NCBI GenBank assembly: GCA_023263735.1 | Contig: JALQUQ010000017.1 | Coordinates: 1-15,752 of the forward strand | Reading direction: 5' to 3' | Length of the DNA stretch: 15,752 bases | Source: Paracoccaceae bacterium | GTDB taxonomy: Bacteria; Pseudomonadota; Alphaproteobacteria; Rhodobacterales; Rhodobacteraceae | Shown here: positions 7,327 to 14,705 of the stretch, in pieces | Layout: each line of letters opens with the position of its first letter | How positions within the stretch are numbered: position 1 is the first letter of the stretch | Translations under genes and position numbers: made by a program | The notes under the pieces: generated by a model | Database searches by the model: none | What the model saw: only the letters and a program-made list of their open reading frames with translations | Told to the model about the DNA's origin: nothing

Positions 7327-8080
7327 TCAGGTTTCATAGGGCCACGTCGCTTGCGAAAAGACCCCGCCATCCACCCAAATCGTCTGCCCGCTGATGAAAC
7401 TTGCGTCAGGTCCGCACAGGAAAAGGATCGGCCCGGCAATATCGGCCGGTGTGCCAACACGGCGCAGGGGCGTCACACGCGACCATGTGGCATCGTAATC
7501 GCCAGCCTCGGCCGCCGTGCGTTCCGTGGCGATGGCGCCGGGGGCCACACAATTGACGCGAATGCCATGCGGGCCCAGTTCGACCGCCGACACTTTGGTC
7601 AATTGCTCGATCCCGCCTTTCGACGCCGTGTAATCAACCAGCTTTGGAAAGGCCAATTTGTTGCAGCCTGAGCCAAGGTTGACGATGCTGCCGCCCTTGC
7701 CTGCCGCGATCATGGCACGCGCAGCGGCTTGGGTGTTCAGAAAGGTGCCGCGCAGATTGGTTCGGATCACCGCATCCCACTGATCGATGTTCAGATCCAA
7801 AAGCGACGACCAGGTTTGAATGCCGGCATTGTTGATCATGGCATCCGGGGCCCCGCGCCAATCGGTCAGTTCCGCCCACAACGCCTGCGTATCGGCGTCG
7901 CTGCCGGCGTCGGCCTCCCAATACCGCACCGATTGGCCCAAGTCAGAAACGCGCCCTGCCAGATCGGCCGCGGCTTCGGGCGCGCCGAAATGGGTAAAGG
8001 CGATGTCGTAACCCGCGCGCGAAGGACAAAACGATCTCGCGCCCGATGGCCGAGGCTCCTGCGGTAACCACTGCAAACAT
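7327..8080 (-). pseudogene. SDR family oxidoreductase, frameshifted near the N-terminus
   Basis: Two frames together give a complete short-chain dehydrogenase of about 251 residues, the classical length. The first frame starts at ATG 8080 (GGGGG a few bases upstream) and reads MFAVVTAGASAIGREIVLSF, which is the NAD(P)-binding TGxxxGIG region. It runs out of frame at the (CG)4 tract at 8014-8021. The second frame resumes with GYDIAFTHFGAPEAAADLAG and carries NNAG, the serine in IVNLGSGCN, the catalytic YTASK, and the C-terminal SGQTIWVDGG. Losing one CG pair from an ancestral FARAGYD sequence explains the shift exactly. As written, the protein cannot be made from the proper start. The alternative in-frame start at 8112 gives an N-terminus lacking the cofactor motif. 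The cause is a real mutation or a base-calling error. It stands upstream of the HpaB-like gene, same strand, so it may have served the same pathway. Confidence 0.85.
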
Positions 8081-8172
8081 GTTTCGCCCCCAAATGGTGT
8101 TGGCCCCATCAAGGCCGCAACTGCGGATCATGGCAAGGGCCGAGACGCGAGGCCCGTGAACCCGCGGTGGCT

Positions 8173-8200
8173 AAAAAGACCTTATCGCCCGGTCAGGCGC
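8173..8200 (-). terminator. Possible weak terminator after ade
   Basis: Reading leftward just past the ade stop, CGCC-TGACCG-GGCG, or alternatively GACC-N9-GGTC, can pair and is followed by TTTTT at 8177-8173. The stems are only four pairs, so termination would be weak at best and transcription might continue into the SDR gene. Confidence 0.3.
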
Positions 8201-8202
8201 GG

Positions 8203-9915
8203 TCAGGGGATGATTTCAAACCTGTCCACATCGACAAGCCCCATGTCGGTGATCTTGAGATGCGGAATGACCGGCAGGGCAAGGAACGCCAGTTGCAAGA
8301 ACGGCTCCTCCAGCACCACCCCCAACGACTTTGCGGCGGCGCGCAGGGCGACCAGATCGTCGCGGACCTGCTCAAAGGGGTTCAGGCTCATCAATCCGGC
8401 GACAGGCAGCGCCAGTTCGGCCAGAACCTTGCCCCCCTCGACCACCACAAACCCGCCCTCGATCTCGCCCAATCGATTGGCCGCCAAGGCCATGTCGGCA
8501 TAATTGGCCCCGACGACCGCGATATTGTGGTGATCGTGACAGACGGTCGAGGCTATGGCCCCTCTCTGCAATCCAAAGCCTTTGACAAAGCCCGTTGCCC
8601 GATTGCCGTTTTTGCCATGGCGTTCGATGACGGCGATTTTCATCAGATCCCGCCCCAGATCCGGGCGTTTGTCGCCATCGACCGGCGGGATGTCATAGGT
8701 CAGATGTTGGGTGATGATCTTGCCTTCGATGATGCCGATCACCGGCGTTTCCGTGCGGTTTCCGCCGGTTCGAAAATCGGAGGCGGCCACTTTGGGGGCC
8801 TTGACCGAATGGCGGGCCACCGGCGCAAGGATCGGGCGCTTGGCAAAGGCCGCAGGATCGGCAACGACGCCCCCCGCCACCACCAGACCGGCATGACAGC
8901 CCTCCAGCGTATCGATCACGGCGATATCGGCCCGTTTGCCCGGCGCGATCAGGCCGCGATCTTTCAGCCCAAAGGCCTCGGCCGCACTCAGGCTTGCGGC
9001 CCGGTAAACGGCGATGGGCGGGCACCCAAGGTGGATCAGGGTGCGGATCATGTAATCCAGATGCCCATGTTCCGCGATGTCGAGCGGATTGCGATCATCG
9101 GTACACAGGCACAGATAGGGGGCATGGCGTTCGGTCAAAAGCGGGGCCAAGGCGTGCATATCCTTGGAAACCGATCCTTCGCGGATCAGGACCCGCATGC
9201 CTTTGCGCAGCTTTTCAAGCCCCTCTTCGGCGGTCGTCGCCTCATGTTCGGTGCGGATGCCGGCGCTGATATAGCCGTTCAGGTCATTGCCCCGCAACAA
9301 AGGCGCATGTCCATCGATGTGCCGCCCCTGCCATGCAGAAAGTTTGTCCATACACCCGGGGTCTTGCATCAGGACGCCCGGAAAATTCATGAACTCGGCC
9401 AAACCGATGCCATGCGGATGATCGCGCAGGGGGATCAGGTCCGCCGCCGACAAGGCGGCCCCCGCCGTTTCCATATGGGTTGATGGCACGCAAGAGGACA
9501 ACTGAACGCGAATATCCATCAACGTATGTTCAGCCGCCCGCAAGAAATAGTCGATGCCGGGAATGCCGCAGACATTGGCAATTTCATGGGGGTCACAAAT
9601 GGCCGTCGTCACCCCGCGCGGTGTCACACAGCGGTCAAATTCAAACGGCGTCACCAAAGAGCTTTCGATGTGCAAATGCGTGTCGATGAACCCCGGCACA
9701 AGAATCTGCCCCGTCACATCGATTTCGCGACGCCCCGCATAGGTGCCAAACACGCCCACGATCGTGTCGCCGCAAATCGCGACATCGGTTTCCACCAAAT
9801 CGCCGGTGATCAGGTCAAACACTCGCCCCCCTTTTAGCACCAAATCCGCCGGGGTGTGCCCGCGTCCTTGGGCGATGCGATCCGACAGCGGGGCTTTGGG
9901 GGCAATGGAAATCAT
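8203..9915 (-). CDS. ade: Adenine deaminase
   Basis: This 570-residue amidohydrolase converts adenine to hypoxanthine and ammonia for purine salvage. It has the N-terminal beta-sandwich part, the metal motif DTHLHIESS (H80, H82, E84), and [20 protein letters not shown] (98-117). It also has the metal-bridging E174 in [11 protein letters not shown]203 in DGHAP, H224 in TEHEAT and the CTDD aspartates near 273-274. A C-terminal adenine-deaminase domain contains [12 protein letters not shown]. Length fits bacterial Ade (about 570-590). I prefer ATG 9915 over upstream codons because AAGGAG sits six bases before it and the product then begins [10 protein letters not shown]. An inverted repeat lies directly upstream in its leader. 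It diverges from an EamA transporter gene. Confidence 0.95.
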   Translation of the reverse strand: MISIAPKAPLSDRIAQGRGHTPADLVLKGGRVFDLITGDLVETDVAICGDTIVGVFGTYAGRREIDVTGQILVPGFIDTHLHIESSLVTPFEFDRCVTPRGVTTAICDPHEIANVCGIPGIDYFLRAAEHTLMDIRVQLSSCVPSTHMETAGAALSAADLIPLRDHPHGIGLAEFMNFPGVLMQDPGCMDKLSAWQGRHIDGHAPLLRGNDLNGYISAGIRTEHEATTAEEGLEKLRKGMRVLIREGSVSKDMHALAPLLTERHAPYLCLCTDDRNPLDIAEHGHLDYMIRTLIHLGCPPIAVYRAASLSAAEAFGLKDRGLIAPGKRADIAVIDTLEGCHAGLVVAGGVVADPAAFAKRPILAPVARHSVKAPKVAASDFRTGGNRTETPVIGIIEGKIITQHLTYDIPPVDGDKRPDLGRDLMKIAVIERHGKNGNRATGFVKGFGLQRGAIASTVCHDHHNIAVVGANYADMALAANRLGEIEGGFVVVEGGKVLAELALPVAGLMSLNPFEQVRDDLVALRAAAKSLGVVLEEPFLQLAFLALPVIPHLKITDMGLVDVDRFEIIP

Positions 9916-9930
9916 GAGCCGCTCCTTTTT

Positions 9931-9980
9931 TTCCAGCAAAGCAGAGGATGGTTTCGACGCAAGGGTAAAATGTGCTGGAA
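9931..9980. promoter_or_regulatory. Inverted repeat in the ade leader
   Basis: TTCCAGCA (9931-9938) and TGCTGGAA (9973-9980) are perfect 8-base inverted copies separated by 34 bases, within the gap between ade and the EamA gene (9916-10079). In the ade transcript the second arm ends just before the AAGGAG ribosome site, so the stem could influence ade translation. As DNA, the half-sites are 42 bp apart, about four turns. No known riboswitch is recognised, and no clear promoter boxes are seen elsewhere in the gap. Confidence 0.35.
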
Positions 9981-10079
9981 TGACCAAAGGTTGCGCCTTG
10001 CCGATATTGTCACCCGAACAATGATCGACTTGCAGCCTGTGGGGAAGAATGTTTCCTGACCAAGACAGGAGCTTTGCCC

Positions 10080-11003
10080 ATGCGCCCCTTGGTAGGCATT
10101 ACGTACAAACTGATCTCGGTTCTCATCTTTATCGTGATGAGTTCGATCATCAAATCCACCTCAGATCATGTTCCGGCGGGCGAAGCCGTGTTCTTTCGTT
10201 CGTTCTTTGCGATCCCGGTCATCGTGGTGTGGCTGGCGCTGCGGCATGAACTGAAAACCGGGCTGCGAACGTCAAACCCGATGGGCCATGTCTGGCGCGG
10301 ATTTGCAGGGACTTGTGCGATGGGCTTTGGCTTTGCTGCCCTTGGCTATCTGCCCCTGCCCGAGGTGACGGCGATTGGATATGTGGCCCCGCTGTTGACC
10401 GTGATCTTTGCCGCGATGTTTCTGGGTGAGGATGTGCGCCTTTTTCGGTTTTCCTGCGTTCTTCTTGGGATGATGGGGGTGATGATCGTGCTTTGGCCGC
10501 GCCTGACCATTCTGAACGGTGCCTCGAGCCATAAGGAGGCCTTTGGCGTGATGCTGGTGCTGGGGTCGGCCGTCTTTGCCGCCTTGGCGCAGGTCTTTGT
10601 GCGCAAGATGATCTCGGGCGAAAAGACCGCCGCCATCGTGTTTTGGTTCAGCGTCACCGCGACCTGCCTGTCGCTGACGACTTTGCCCTTTGGCTGGGTC
10701 ATTCCCACGCCGACCGAGGCGGCCTTGTTGGTGGTTGCCGGGCTTTTGGGGGGCGTCGGGCAGATCTTCTTGACGTCCAGCTACCGCGAGGCTGATGCGT
10801 CCCTTGTCGCCCCGTTCGACTACGCCTCGATGATTTTTGCCTTGGGCATCGGGTATTTCATCTTTAGCGAAGTGCCGACCTTGCCCACGCTTGGGGGGGC
10901 TGCCCTGGTGATTACGGCGGGCGTGCTGATCATCTGGCGCGAGCGGAAACTGGGGATCGAACGCGCCAATCAGCGTAAAGCCATGAGCCCCGGCGCCAAA
11001 TGA
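10080..11003 (+). CDS. DMT superfamily transporter, EamA family
   Basis: This 307-residue very hydrophobic protein has two tandem EamA repeats (roughly 5-135 and 155-290), giving about ten membrane helices in the cytoplasmic membrane. The first repeat shows the typical [18 protein letters not shown] and the [20 protein letters not shown] segment. The second shows [20 protein letters not shown] before the last helices. Family members export metabolites or amino acids; no substrate can be assigned from sequence. I choose ATG 10080 because AGGAG lies eight bases upstream; the TTG two codons earlier is too close to that site. It diverges from adenine deaminase, which hints at a purine-related compound but does not prove it. 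Confidence 0.9.
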   Translation: MRPLVGITYKLISVLIFIVMSSIIKSTSDHVPAGEAVFFRSFFAIPVIVVWLALRHELKTGLRTSNPMGHVWRGFAGTCAMGFGFAALGYLPLPEVTAIGYVAPLLTVIFAAMFLGEDVRLFRFSCVLLGMMGVMIVLWPRLTILNGASSHKEAFGVMLVLGSAVFAALAQVFVRKMISGEKTAAIVFWFSVTATCLSLTTLPFGWVIPTPTEAALLVVAGLLGGVGQIFLTSSYREADASLVAPFDYASMIFALGIGYFIFSEVPTLPTLGGAALVITAGVLIIWRERKLGIERANQRKAMSPGAK

Positions 11004-11026
11004 AAAGGGCGGCCCAAAGGCCGCCC
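11003..11026 (-). terminator. Rho-independent terminator of the frc operon
   Basis: GGGCGGCC (11007-11014), loop CAAA, GGCCGCCC (11019-11026) form a perfect 8-bp GC stem. Read leftward it is followed by TTTT (11006-11003), the expected layout for ending transcripts that leave frcA, whose stop is 22 bases before it. Read rightward it lies directly after the EamA stop but lacks a U tract, so it may serve that gene only partly. Confidence 0.8.
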
Positions 11027-11048
11027 GAATTCCAGAACAGAAGGTCTG

Positions 11049-11834
11049 TCACGCCTGTTCTTCGACCCCATCCGGCACCATGGCCCCCGTCATGAAGGCC
11101 ACGGCGTCGGACATGGAATAATCCTTGGGATCAATCACGCACAGACGCCGACCCAGACGATGGATGTGGATCCGGTCGGCCACTTCGAACACATGCGGCA
11201 TGTTGTGGCTGATCAAGATGATCGGAATGCCCCGCGACCGCACATCGCGGATCAGTTCCAGCACACGCCGGCTTTCCTTGACGCCCAAGGCCGCCGTCGG
11301 TTCGTCAAGGATCACGACCTTTGACCCAAAGGCCGCCGCACGGGCCACGGCAACGCCCTGACGCTGCCCCCCAGACAGGGTTTCAACCGCCTGATTGATG
11401 TTCTGAATGGTCATCAGCCCCAGTTCGCTCAGCTTTGAGCGGGCGAAATCGTCCATCCGCTTGCGGTCCATTTGGCGAAACACCTTGCCCATCAGGCCCG
11501 GCTTGCGCCATTCCCGACCAAGGAACATGTTTTCGGCAATCGACAGCGCCGGCGACATGGCAAGGTTCTGGTACACCGTTTCGATCCCCGCTTCGCGGGC
11601 ATCTTCGGGGTTGTCAAAGCGGACCTTCTTGCCTTCCAGCATGATCTCGCCGTGGTCGGGGGTCACAGCCCCCGACAAAGCCTTGATCAAGGTCGATTTG
11701 CCTGCCCCGTTGTCGCCGATCACCGCCAGAATCTCGCCCGGCATCAGTTCGAAATCGGCCCCGTTCATGGCAACCACGGTGCCATAACGCTTCATCAGGT
11801 TACGCGCCTGAAGAATGGGTTGAGTACCGGTCAT
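11049..11834 (-). CDS. frcA: Sugar ABC transporter ATP-binding protein, FrcA type
   Basis: This 261-residue protein has a single ATPase domain that powers sugar import, unlike the double-domain RbsA/XylG proteins. Visible motifs are Walker A GDNGAGKST (40-48), Q-loop Q89 in YQNLAM, signature LSGGQRQ (153-159), Walker B VVILDEPTAAL (173-183) and H210. The C-terminal RIHIHRLGRRLCVIDPKDYS segment (221-240) is characteristic of the fructose-type FrcA group as I remember it. I start at ATG 11834 because GGAGGG lies seven bases upstream and the ATG overlaps the frcC stop as ATGA, indicating translational coupling; the longer reading from 11888 lies inside frcC. It is the last gene of the operon and no fructokinase gene follows. 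The specific sugar (fructose versus a related hexose) is inferred. Confidence 0.9.
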   Translation of the reverse strand: MTGTQPILQARNLMKRYGTVVAMNGADFELMPGEILAVIGDNGAGKSTLIKALSGAVTPDHGEIMLEGKKVRFDNPEDAREAGIETVYQNLAMSPALSIAENMFLGREWRKPGLMGKVFRQMDRKRMDDFARSKLSELGLMTIQNINQAVETLSGGQRQGVAVARAAAFGSKVVILDEPTAALGVKESRRVLELIRDVRSRGIPIILISHNMPHVFEVADRIHIHRLGRRLCVIDPKDYSMSDAVAFMTGAMVPDGVEEQA

Positions 11835-12910
11835 TGCGTTGCCCTCCGCAGCCATTGATCCAGTGCAACGGCGACAATCACCAAGCAACCCGCCGCAAAC
11901 ATCTGCCAGTAGTCATCCACACCCGCCAAGGCGAGACCGGTGTTGAACACGCCCACAATCAGCGCCCCAAGGACAGAACCGACAATCGAGCCGCGCCCGC
12001 CAAAAAGCGACGTGCCCCCAATCACCACGGCGGTGATCGACGCAAGGTTCACATCCGAAAACGCGATGGGGGAAACCGAGCCCACGCGGCCAATCGCGAT
12101 CCATGCTGCAAAGCCAAGGATAAAGCCCGCGACGGTGTAAACCGAAATCAGGATCGAATTGACCTGAACCCCCGACAGACGCGCCGAATCCGGATCGTCG
12201 CCCACCGCGTGAACGTGGCGACCCCATGCGGTGTGGTTCAACACATACCACAACACGGCCGCCAACAGGATCAGCGTGATCCCGCCAAAAGACAGCGAGG
12301 CCCCGTTCAGGTTGAACCCTTTGCCAAACCACAGCAATTCGGGCGCGTTCTTTTCGATATCGGCGTTCCGAACGGATTCAGACCCCGAATACCACAATTT
12401 CAGCGCGTTATAGATCGACAAGGTGCCCAGCGTCACGATGAAGGGCGGCAGTTTCACCCGGGCCACCAAAAGCCCGTTGACCAACCCCATCAGCCCGCCA
12501 AAGACCACGCCGATCAGCACCGCGATCAGGGCGGGAACACCCGACACCACCGCCAGATTGCCCATGATCAGGGACGAAATCACAAGGATCGCGCCGACCG
12601 AAAGGTCGATCCCCGCAGTCAGGATAACCAGCGTCTGCGCCAAAGCGACAAATCCGGTGACCGTAACCTGCTTCAAGATGGTCGACAAAGCGCCCATGCC
12701 GAAAAAGCGCGGCGCAATGATGGAAAAGGCGATGATCGACAGCAACAACACCAGCGCCGGGATCAACGTCGGATTTTTGCGCAGCTGAGCGCGCATCTTA
12801 TGTGTCAGGGTCTTGTCGTCCTTGGCAAATGCGGCGACGGCCGTATCGGCTTTGTTCAGGACGGATTCATAATCAGAGATTGTCTTGGTCGGCCCGTTGT
12901 CGCTTGTCAT
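11831..12910 (-). CDS. frcC: Sugar ABC transporter permease, FrcC type
   Basis: This 359-residue BPD_transp_2-family inner-membrane permease forms the channel of a ribose/fructose-type importer. After a hydrophilic N-terminal extension of about 45 residues come roughly eight to ten membrane helices. Family hallmarks are LTAGIDLSVGAI (97-108), ARVKLPPFIVTLGT (150-163), the ATPase-facing loop GDDPDSARLSGV (237-248) and VIGGTSLFGGRGSIVGS (296-312). The ATG at 12910 has a run of G (about 12917-12922 region) upstream at a slightly long distance. It overlaps frcA by four bases and follows frcB after a 134-base gap containing a hairpin. Confidence 0.92.
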   Translation of the reverse strand: MTSDNGPTKTISDYESVLNKADTAVAAFAKDDKTLTHKMRAQLRKNPTLIPALVLLLSIIAFSIIAPRFFGMGALSTILKQVTVTGFVALAQTLVILTAGIDLSVGAILVISSLIMGNLAVVSGVPALIAVLIGVVFGGLMGLVNGLLVARVKLPPFIVTLGTLSIYNALKLWYSGSESVRNADIEKNAPELLWFGKGFNLNGASLSFGGITLILLAAVLWYVLNHTAWGRHVHAVGDDPDSARLSGVQVNSILISVYTVAGFILGFAAWIAIGRVGSVSPIAFSDVNLASITAVVIGGTSLFGGRGSIVGSVLGALIVGVFNTGLALAGVDDYWQMFAAGCLVIVAVALDQWLRRATQ

Positions 12911-12988
12911 CGGCGCAACATCCCCCCTTTTAAGTGACCTAGGATGCAGCGTGACGCAGTTCGCGCGATTTGCCTACACCCGAGTAAA

Positions 12989-13014
12989 GAAGGGCGACCC
13001 TAAAGCCGCCCTTC
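12989..13014 (-). terminator. Intercistronic hairpin between frcB and frcC
   Basis: On the leftward transcript GAAGGGCG (13014-13007) pairs with CGCCCTTC (12996-12989) around a 10-base loop, then TTTA. This 8-bp stem lies in the 134-base gap after the binding-protein gene. Such a structure commonly gives partial termination or 3' protection, leaving more frcB than frcCA message. A smaller stem, CTGGGG (13038-13043) with CCCCAG (13049-13054), covers the frcB stop codon. Confidence 0.6.
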
Positions 13015-13044
13015 GTTCGTCAATCACACCCTAAAGTCTGGGGA

Positions 13045-14061
13045 TCAGCCCCAGCACAGCTCGGTGCCTTTGGTCGAGTCGATCGACTCAACGCCTTCGG
13101 CCGGCTTGTCGGTGACCAGGTTCACGCCGGTGTTGAAGAACGACAGGCCTTCCGAAGCGGTCGGCTTCGAGCCGTCTTTTGCATAGGTCGCGATTGCTTC
13201 GATGCCTTTCGAGGCCATCAACAGCGGGTACTGCTGCGAGGTGGCGCCGATGACACCCGACTTGACCGAAGCCACGCCCGGGCAGCCGCCGTCAACCGAA
13301 ACGATCAGAGCCTGACCTTCTTTGCCAGCCGCTTTCAGCGCCTGATATGCACCTTCGGCAGCCGGTTCGTTGATGGTGTAAACCACGTTGATGTCCGGAT
13401 CTTTGGCCAGCAGGGTTTCCATCGCGCGCAGACCGCCCTCGGGGTTTGCATCCGACGATTCATGGCCCACAACGCGCGGATCGGTTTCCGAACCCATGAC
13501 TTTCAGGTCCGGAACTTCGATGCCAAAGCCAACGAGGAACCCGGTGTCACGTGCGACGTCAACCGAGATGTTGTCTTTGTTGATGTCGAGCATTGCGATC
13601 TTGGCGCCCGAGGTGTCGCCCATCTTGGCGGCAGCCCACTTGCCGATCAGCAGACCAGCTTCGAAGTTGTCGGTTGCAAAGGTCATGTCCTGTGCTTCTG
13701 CGTCACCCAGCGGGGTGTCCAGTGCGATAACCAGAACGCCAGCAGCGCGTGCGTCGATCAGAGCAGGAGTAACCGAGTCGTTCGATGCAGTGATCAGGAT
13801 GCCTTTTGCGCCAGCAGCAACGCAGTTTTCGATCGCGGAGATCTGCGGAGCAGCGTCGCCATCGGTTACACCAGCGAACGCCATCAGGTTCATGCCCAGT
13901 TCGTTAGCGCGTGCTTCTGCGCCTTCGCGCATTTTCACGAAGAACGGGTTGGTGTTGTTTTTCGTGATGAGGCACAGGGTGCCTGCGGAATGGCTTTCGG
14001 CCATAGCCGCACCAGACATAGCAACAAGAGCAAGTGCCGAACCGGCGAGAAGTTTTTTCAT
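13045..14061 (-). CDS. frcB: Periplasmic sugar-binding protein, FrcB type
   Basis: This 338-residue Peripla_BP_4-family protein captures a sugar in the periplasm and delivers it to FrcC/FrcA. A signal peptide spans residues 1-21 with probable cleavage after AMA. The mature protein starts with TLCLITKNNTNPFFVKMREG, the ribose/fructose-binding first strand. It continues with GAKGILITASNDS, VIALDTPLG, TFATDNFEAG, VVYTINEPAAEGAY and VSVDGGCPG, which line the ligand cleft in this family. A strong GGGAGGAAACC site precedes ATG 14061. It is the first gene of the operon, next to a divergent ROK regulator and mutarotase. Fructose is the likeliest ligand from overall resemblance to FrcB, but another hexose or polyol is possible. 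Confidence 0.9.
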   Translation of the reverse strand: MKKLLAGSALALVAMSGAAMAESHSAGTLCLITKNNTNPFFVKMREGAEARANELGMNLMAFAGVTDGDAAPQISAIENCVAAGAKGILITASNDSVTPALIDARAAGVLVIALDTPLGDAEAQDMTFATDNFEAGLLIGKWAAAKMGDTSGAKIAMLDINKDNISVDVARDTGFLVGFGIEVPDLKVMGSETDPRVVGHESSDANPEGGLRAMETLLAKDPDINVVYTINEPAAEGAYQALKAAGKEGQALIVSVDGGCPGVASVKSGVIGATSQQYPLLMASKGIEAIATYAKDGSKPTASEGLSFFNTGVNLVTDKPAEGVESIDSTKGTELCWG

Positions 14062-14165
14062 GGTTTCCTCCCAAGAATTCCAGATACGGACCGTGTTTGA
14101 TCCGCTCTATCCCATCGCACCTCCGCTCTGGGATTGCCCATAGACAACTCGATTCGTCGGCGTTC

Positions 14166-14200
14166 GTCAATAAATAAATCAATCTTATTTACTTATTGAC
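14166..14200. promoter_or_regulatory. Putative ROK operator overlapping divergent -35 boxes
   Basis: GTCAATAAATAAATCA (14166-14181) and TTATTTACTTATTGAC (14185-14200) form a 35-bp inverted repeat, 14 of 16 positions paired around three bases. Within it TAAATAA-N7-TTATTTA (14171-14191) is perfect. AT-rich TTATTT/AAATAA dyads are usual for ROK repressors such as NagC and Mlc. The outer ends give TTGACA rightward (14196-14201) and TTGACG leftward (14170-14165), good -35 boxes for the mutarotase/ROK genes and frcB respectively. The -10 boxes are weak (CACTTT at 14219-14224; TTGTCT or TGTCTA at 14147-14141). The remainder of the 14062-14258 gap shows nothing else notable. Confidence 0.7.
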
Positions 14201-14258
14201 AGTTCCAAATGTGATCGGCACTTTCAGGAGTCAGGAAGAGGTCTAAAAGGACATTAAA

Positions 14259-14687
14259 ATGCTTATCGGTATCCCTGCGCTATTAGGGCCGGACTTGCTT
14301 TATACGTTGCGATCCATGGGTCATGGTGACGAAATCGCGATTGTGGATGGAAACTATCCTGCGCTGGAACATGGTCGCCGTGTCGTGCGTGCGGATGGGC
14401 TGGAATTGGTCCCCGTGCTCAAGGCGATTCTGGCAGTGATGCCGATTGATCGCTTTGTGCCTGACGCGATTTTCCGCTCGGCTCAGTTCAATGATCCCGC
14501 CCAATTCGCTCCGATCCATCATGAGATTGACGCCGTGGTTGCCTCGATGGTTCCCGATGTTGCCGTGCGTGCGATATCCGGAGACGATCTGTATCCGCGC
14601 ATCCGTCAGGCACATACAATTGTTGCCACGAGCGAGCCCGCGCTTTATGCGAATGTGATCCTACGAAAAGGGGTCATCGAACCCTAA
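14259..14687 (+). CDS. RbsD/FucU-family sugar mutarotase
   Basis: This 142-residue cytoplasmic protein matches the FucU branch of the family. It has GIPALLGPDLLYTLRSMGHG with H22 (numbering from the ATG), D30 in IVDGNYPA, RADGLELVPVL, and a C-terminal TIVATSEPALYANVILRKG resembling the FucU end. These enzymes convert sugar anomers or pyranose/furanose forms after transport (L-fucose for FucU, D-ribose for RbsD). Here it sits with a fructose-type importer rather than fucose genes, so the substrate may be a ketohexose. AAGGA about seven bases before the ATG supports the start. Eighteen bases separate it from the ROK gene, with which it should be co-transcribed. Confidence 0.87.
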   Translation: MLIGIPALLGPDLLYTLRSMGHGDEIAIVDGNYPALEHGRRVVRADGLELVPVLKAILAVMPIDRFVPDAIFRSAQFNDPAQFAPIHHEIDAVVASMVPDVAVRAISGDDLYPRIRQAHTIVATSEPALYANVILRKGVIEP

Positions 14688-14705
14688 TCCACTTTGAAAG
14701 AGCAC

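Noticed and set aside
7327..8112. Reading the SDR as intact from a start at 8112
   Set aside because: The first 30 or so residues would lack the cofactor-binding motif, which is instead encoded in the neighbouring frame from ATG 8080.
8167..9483. A 438-codon open frame antisense to ade
   Set aside because: It lies opposite a clear adenine deaminase with all metal ligands, has no recognisable domain and no ribosome site.
10054..10070. TCCTG-N7-CAGGA stem that could hide the EamA ribosome site
   Set aside because: Only five pairs, and there is no supporting antiterminator or ligand-binding structure nearby.
12905..12922. Four-codon leader frame (ATG TTG CGC CGA TGA) overlapping the frcC start
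   Set aside because: Its ATG directly abuts the G run, leaving no proper ribosome spacing; likely coincidence.
11834..12937. A 367-codon open frame antisense to the permease gene
   Set aside because: It covers frcC almost exactly; its product is rich in Arg, Gln, His and Asp with no family motif. This is the usual shadow frame of a GC-rich membrane-protein gene.
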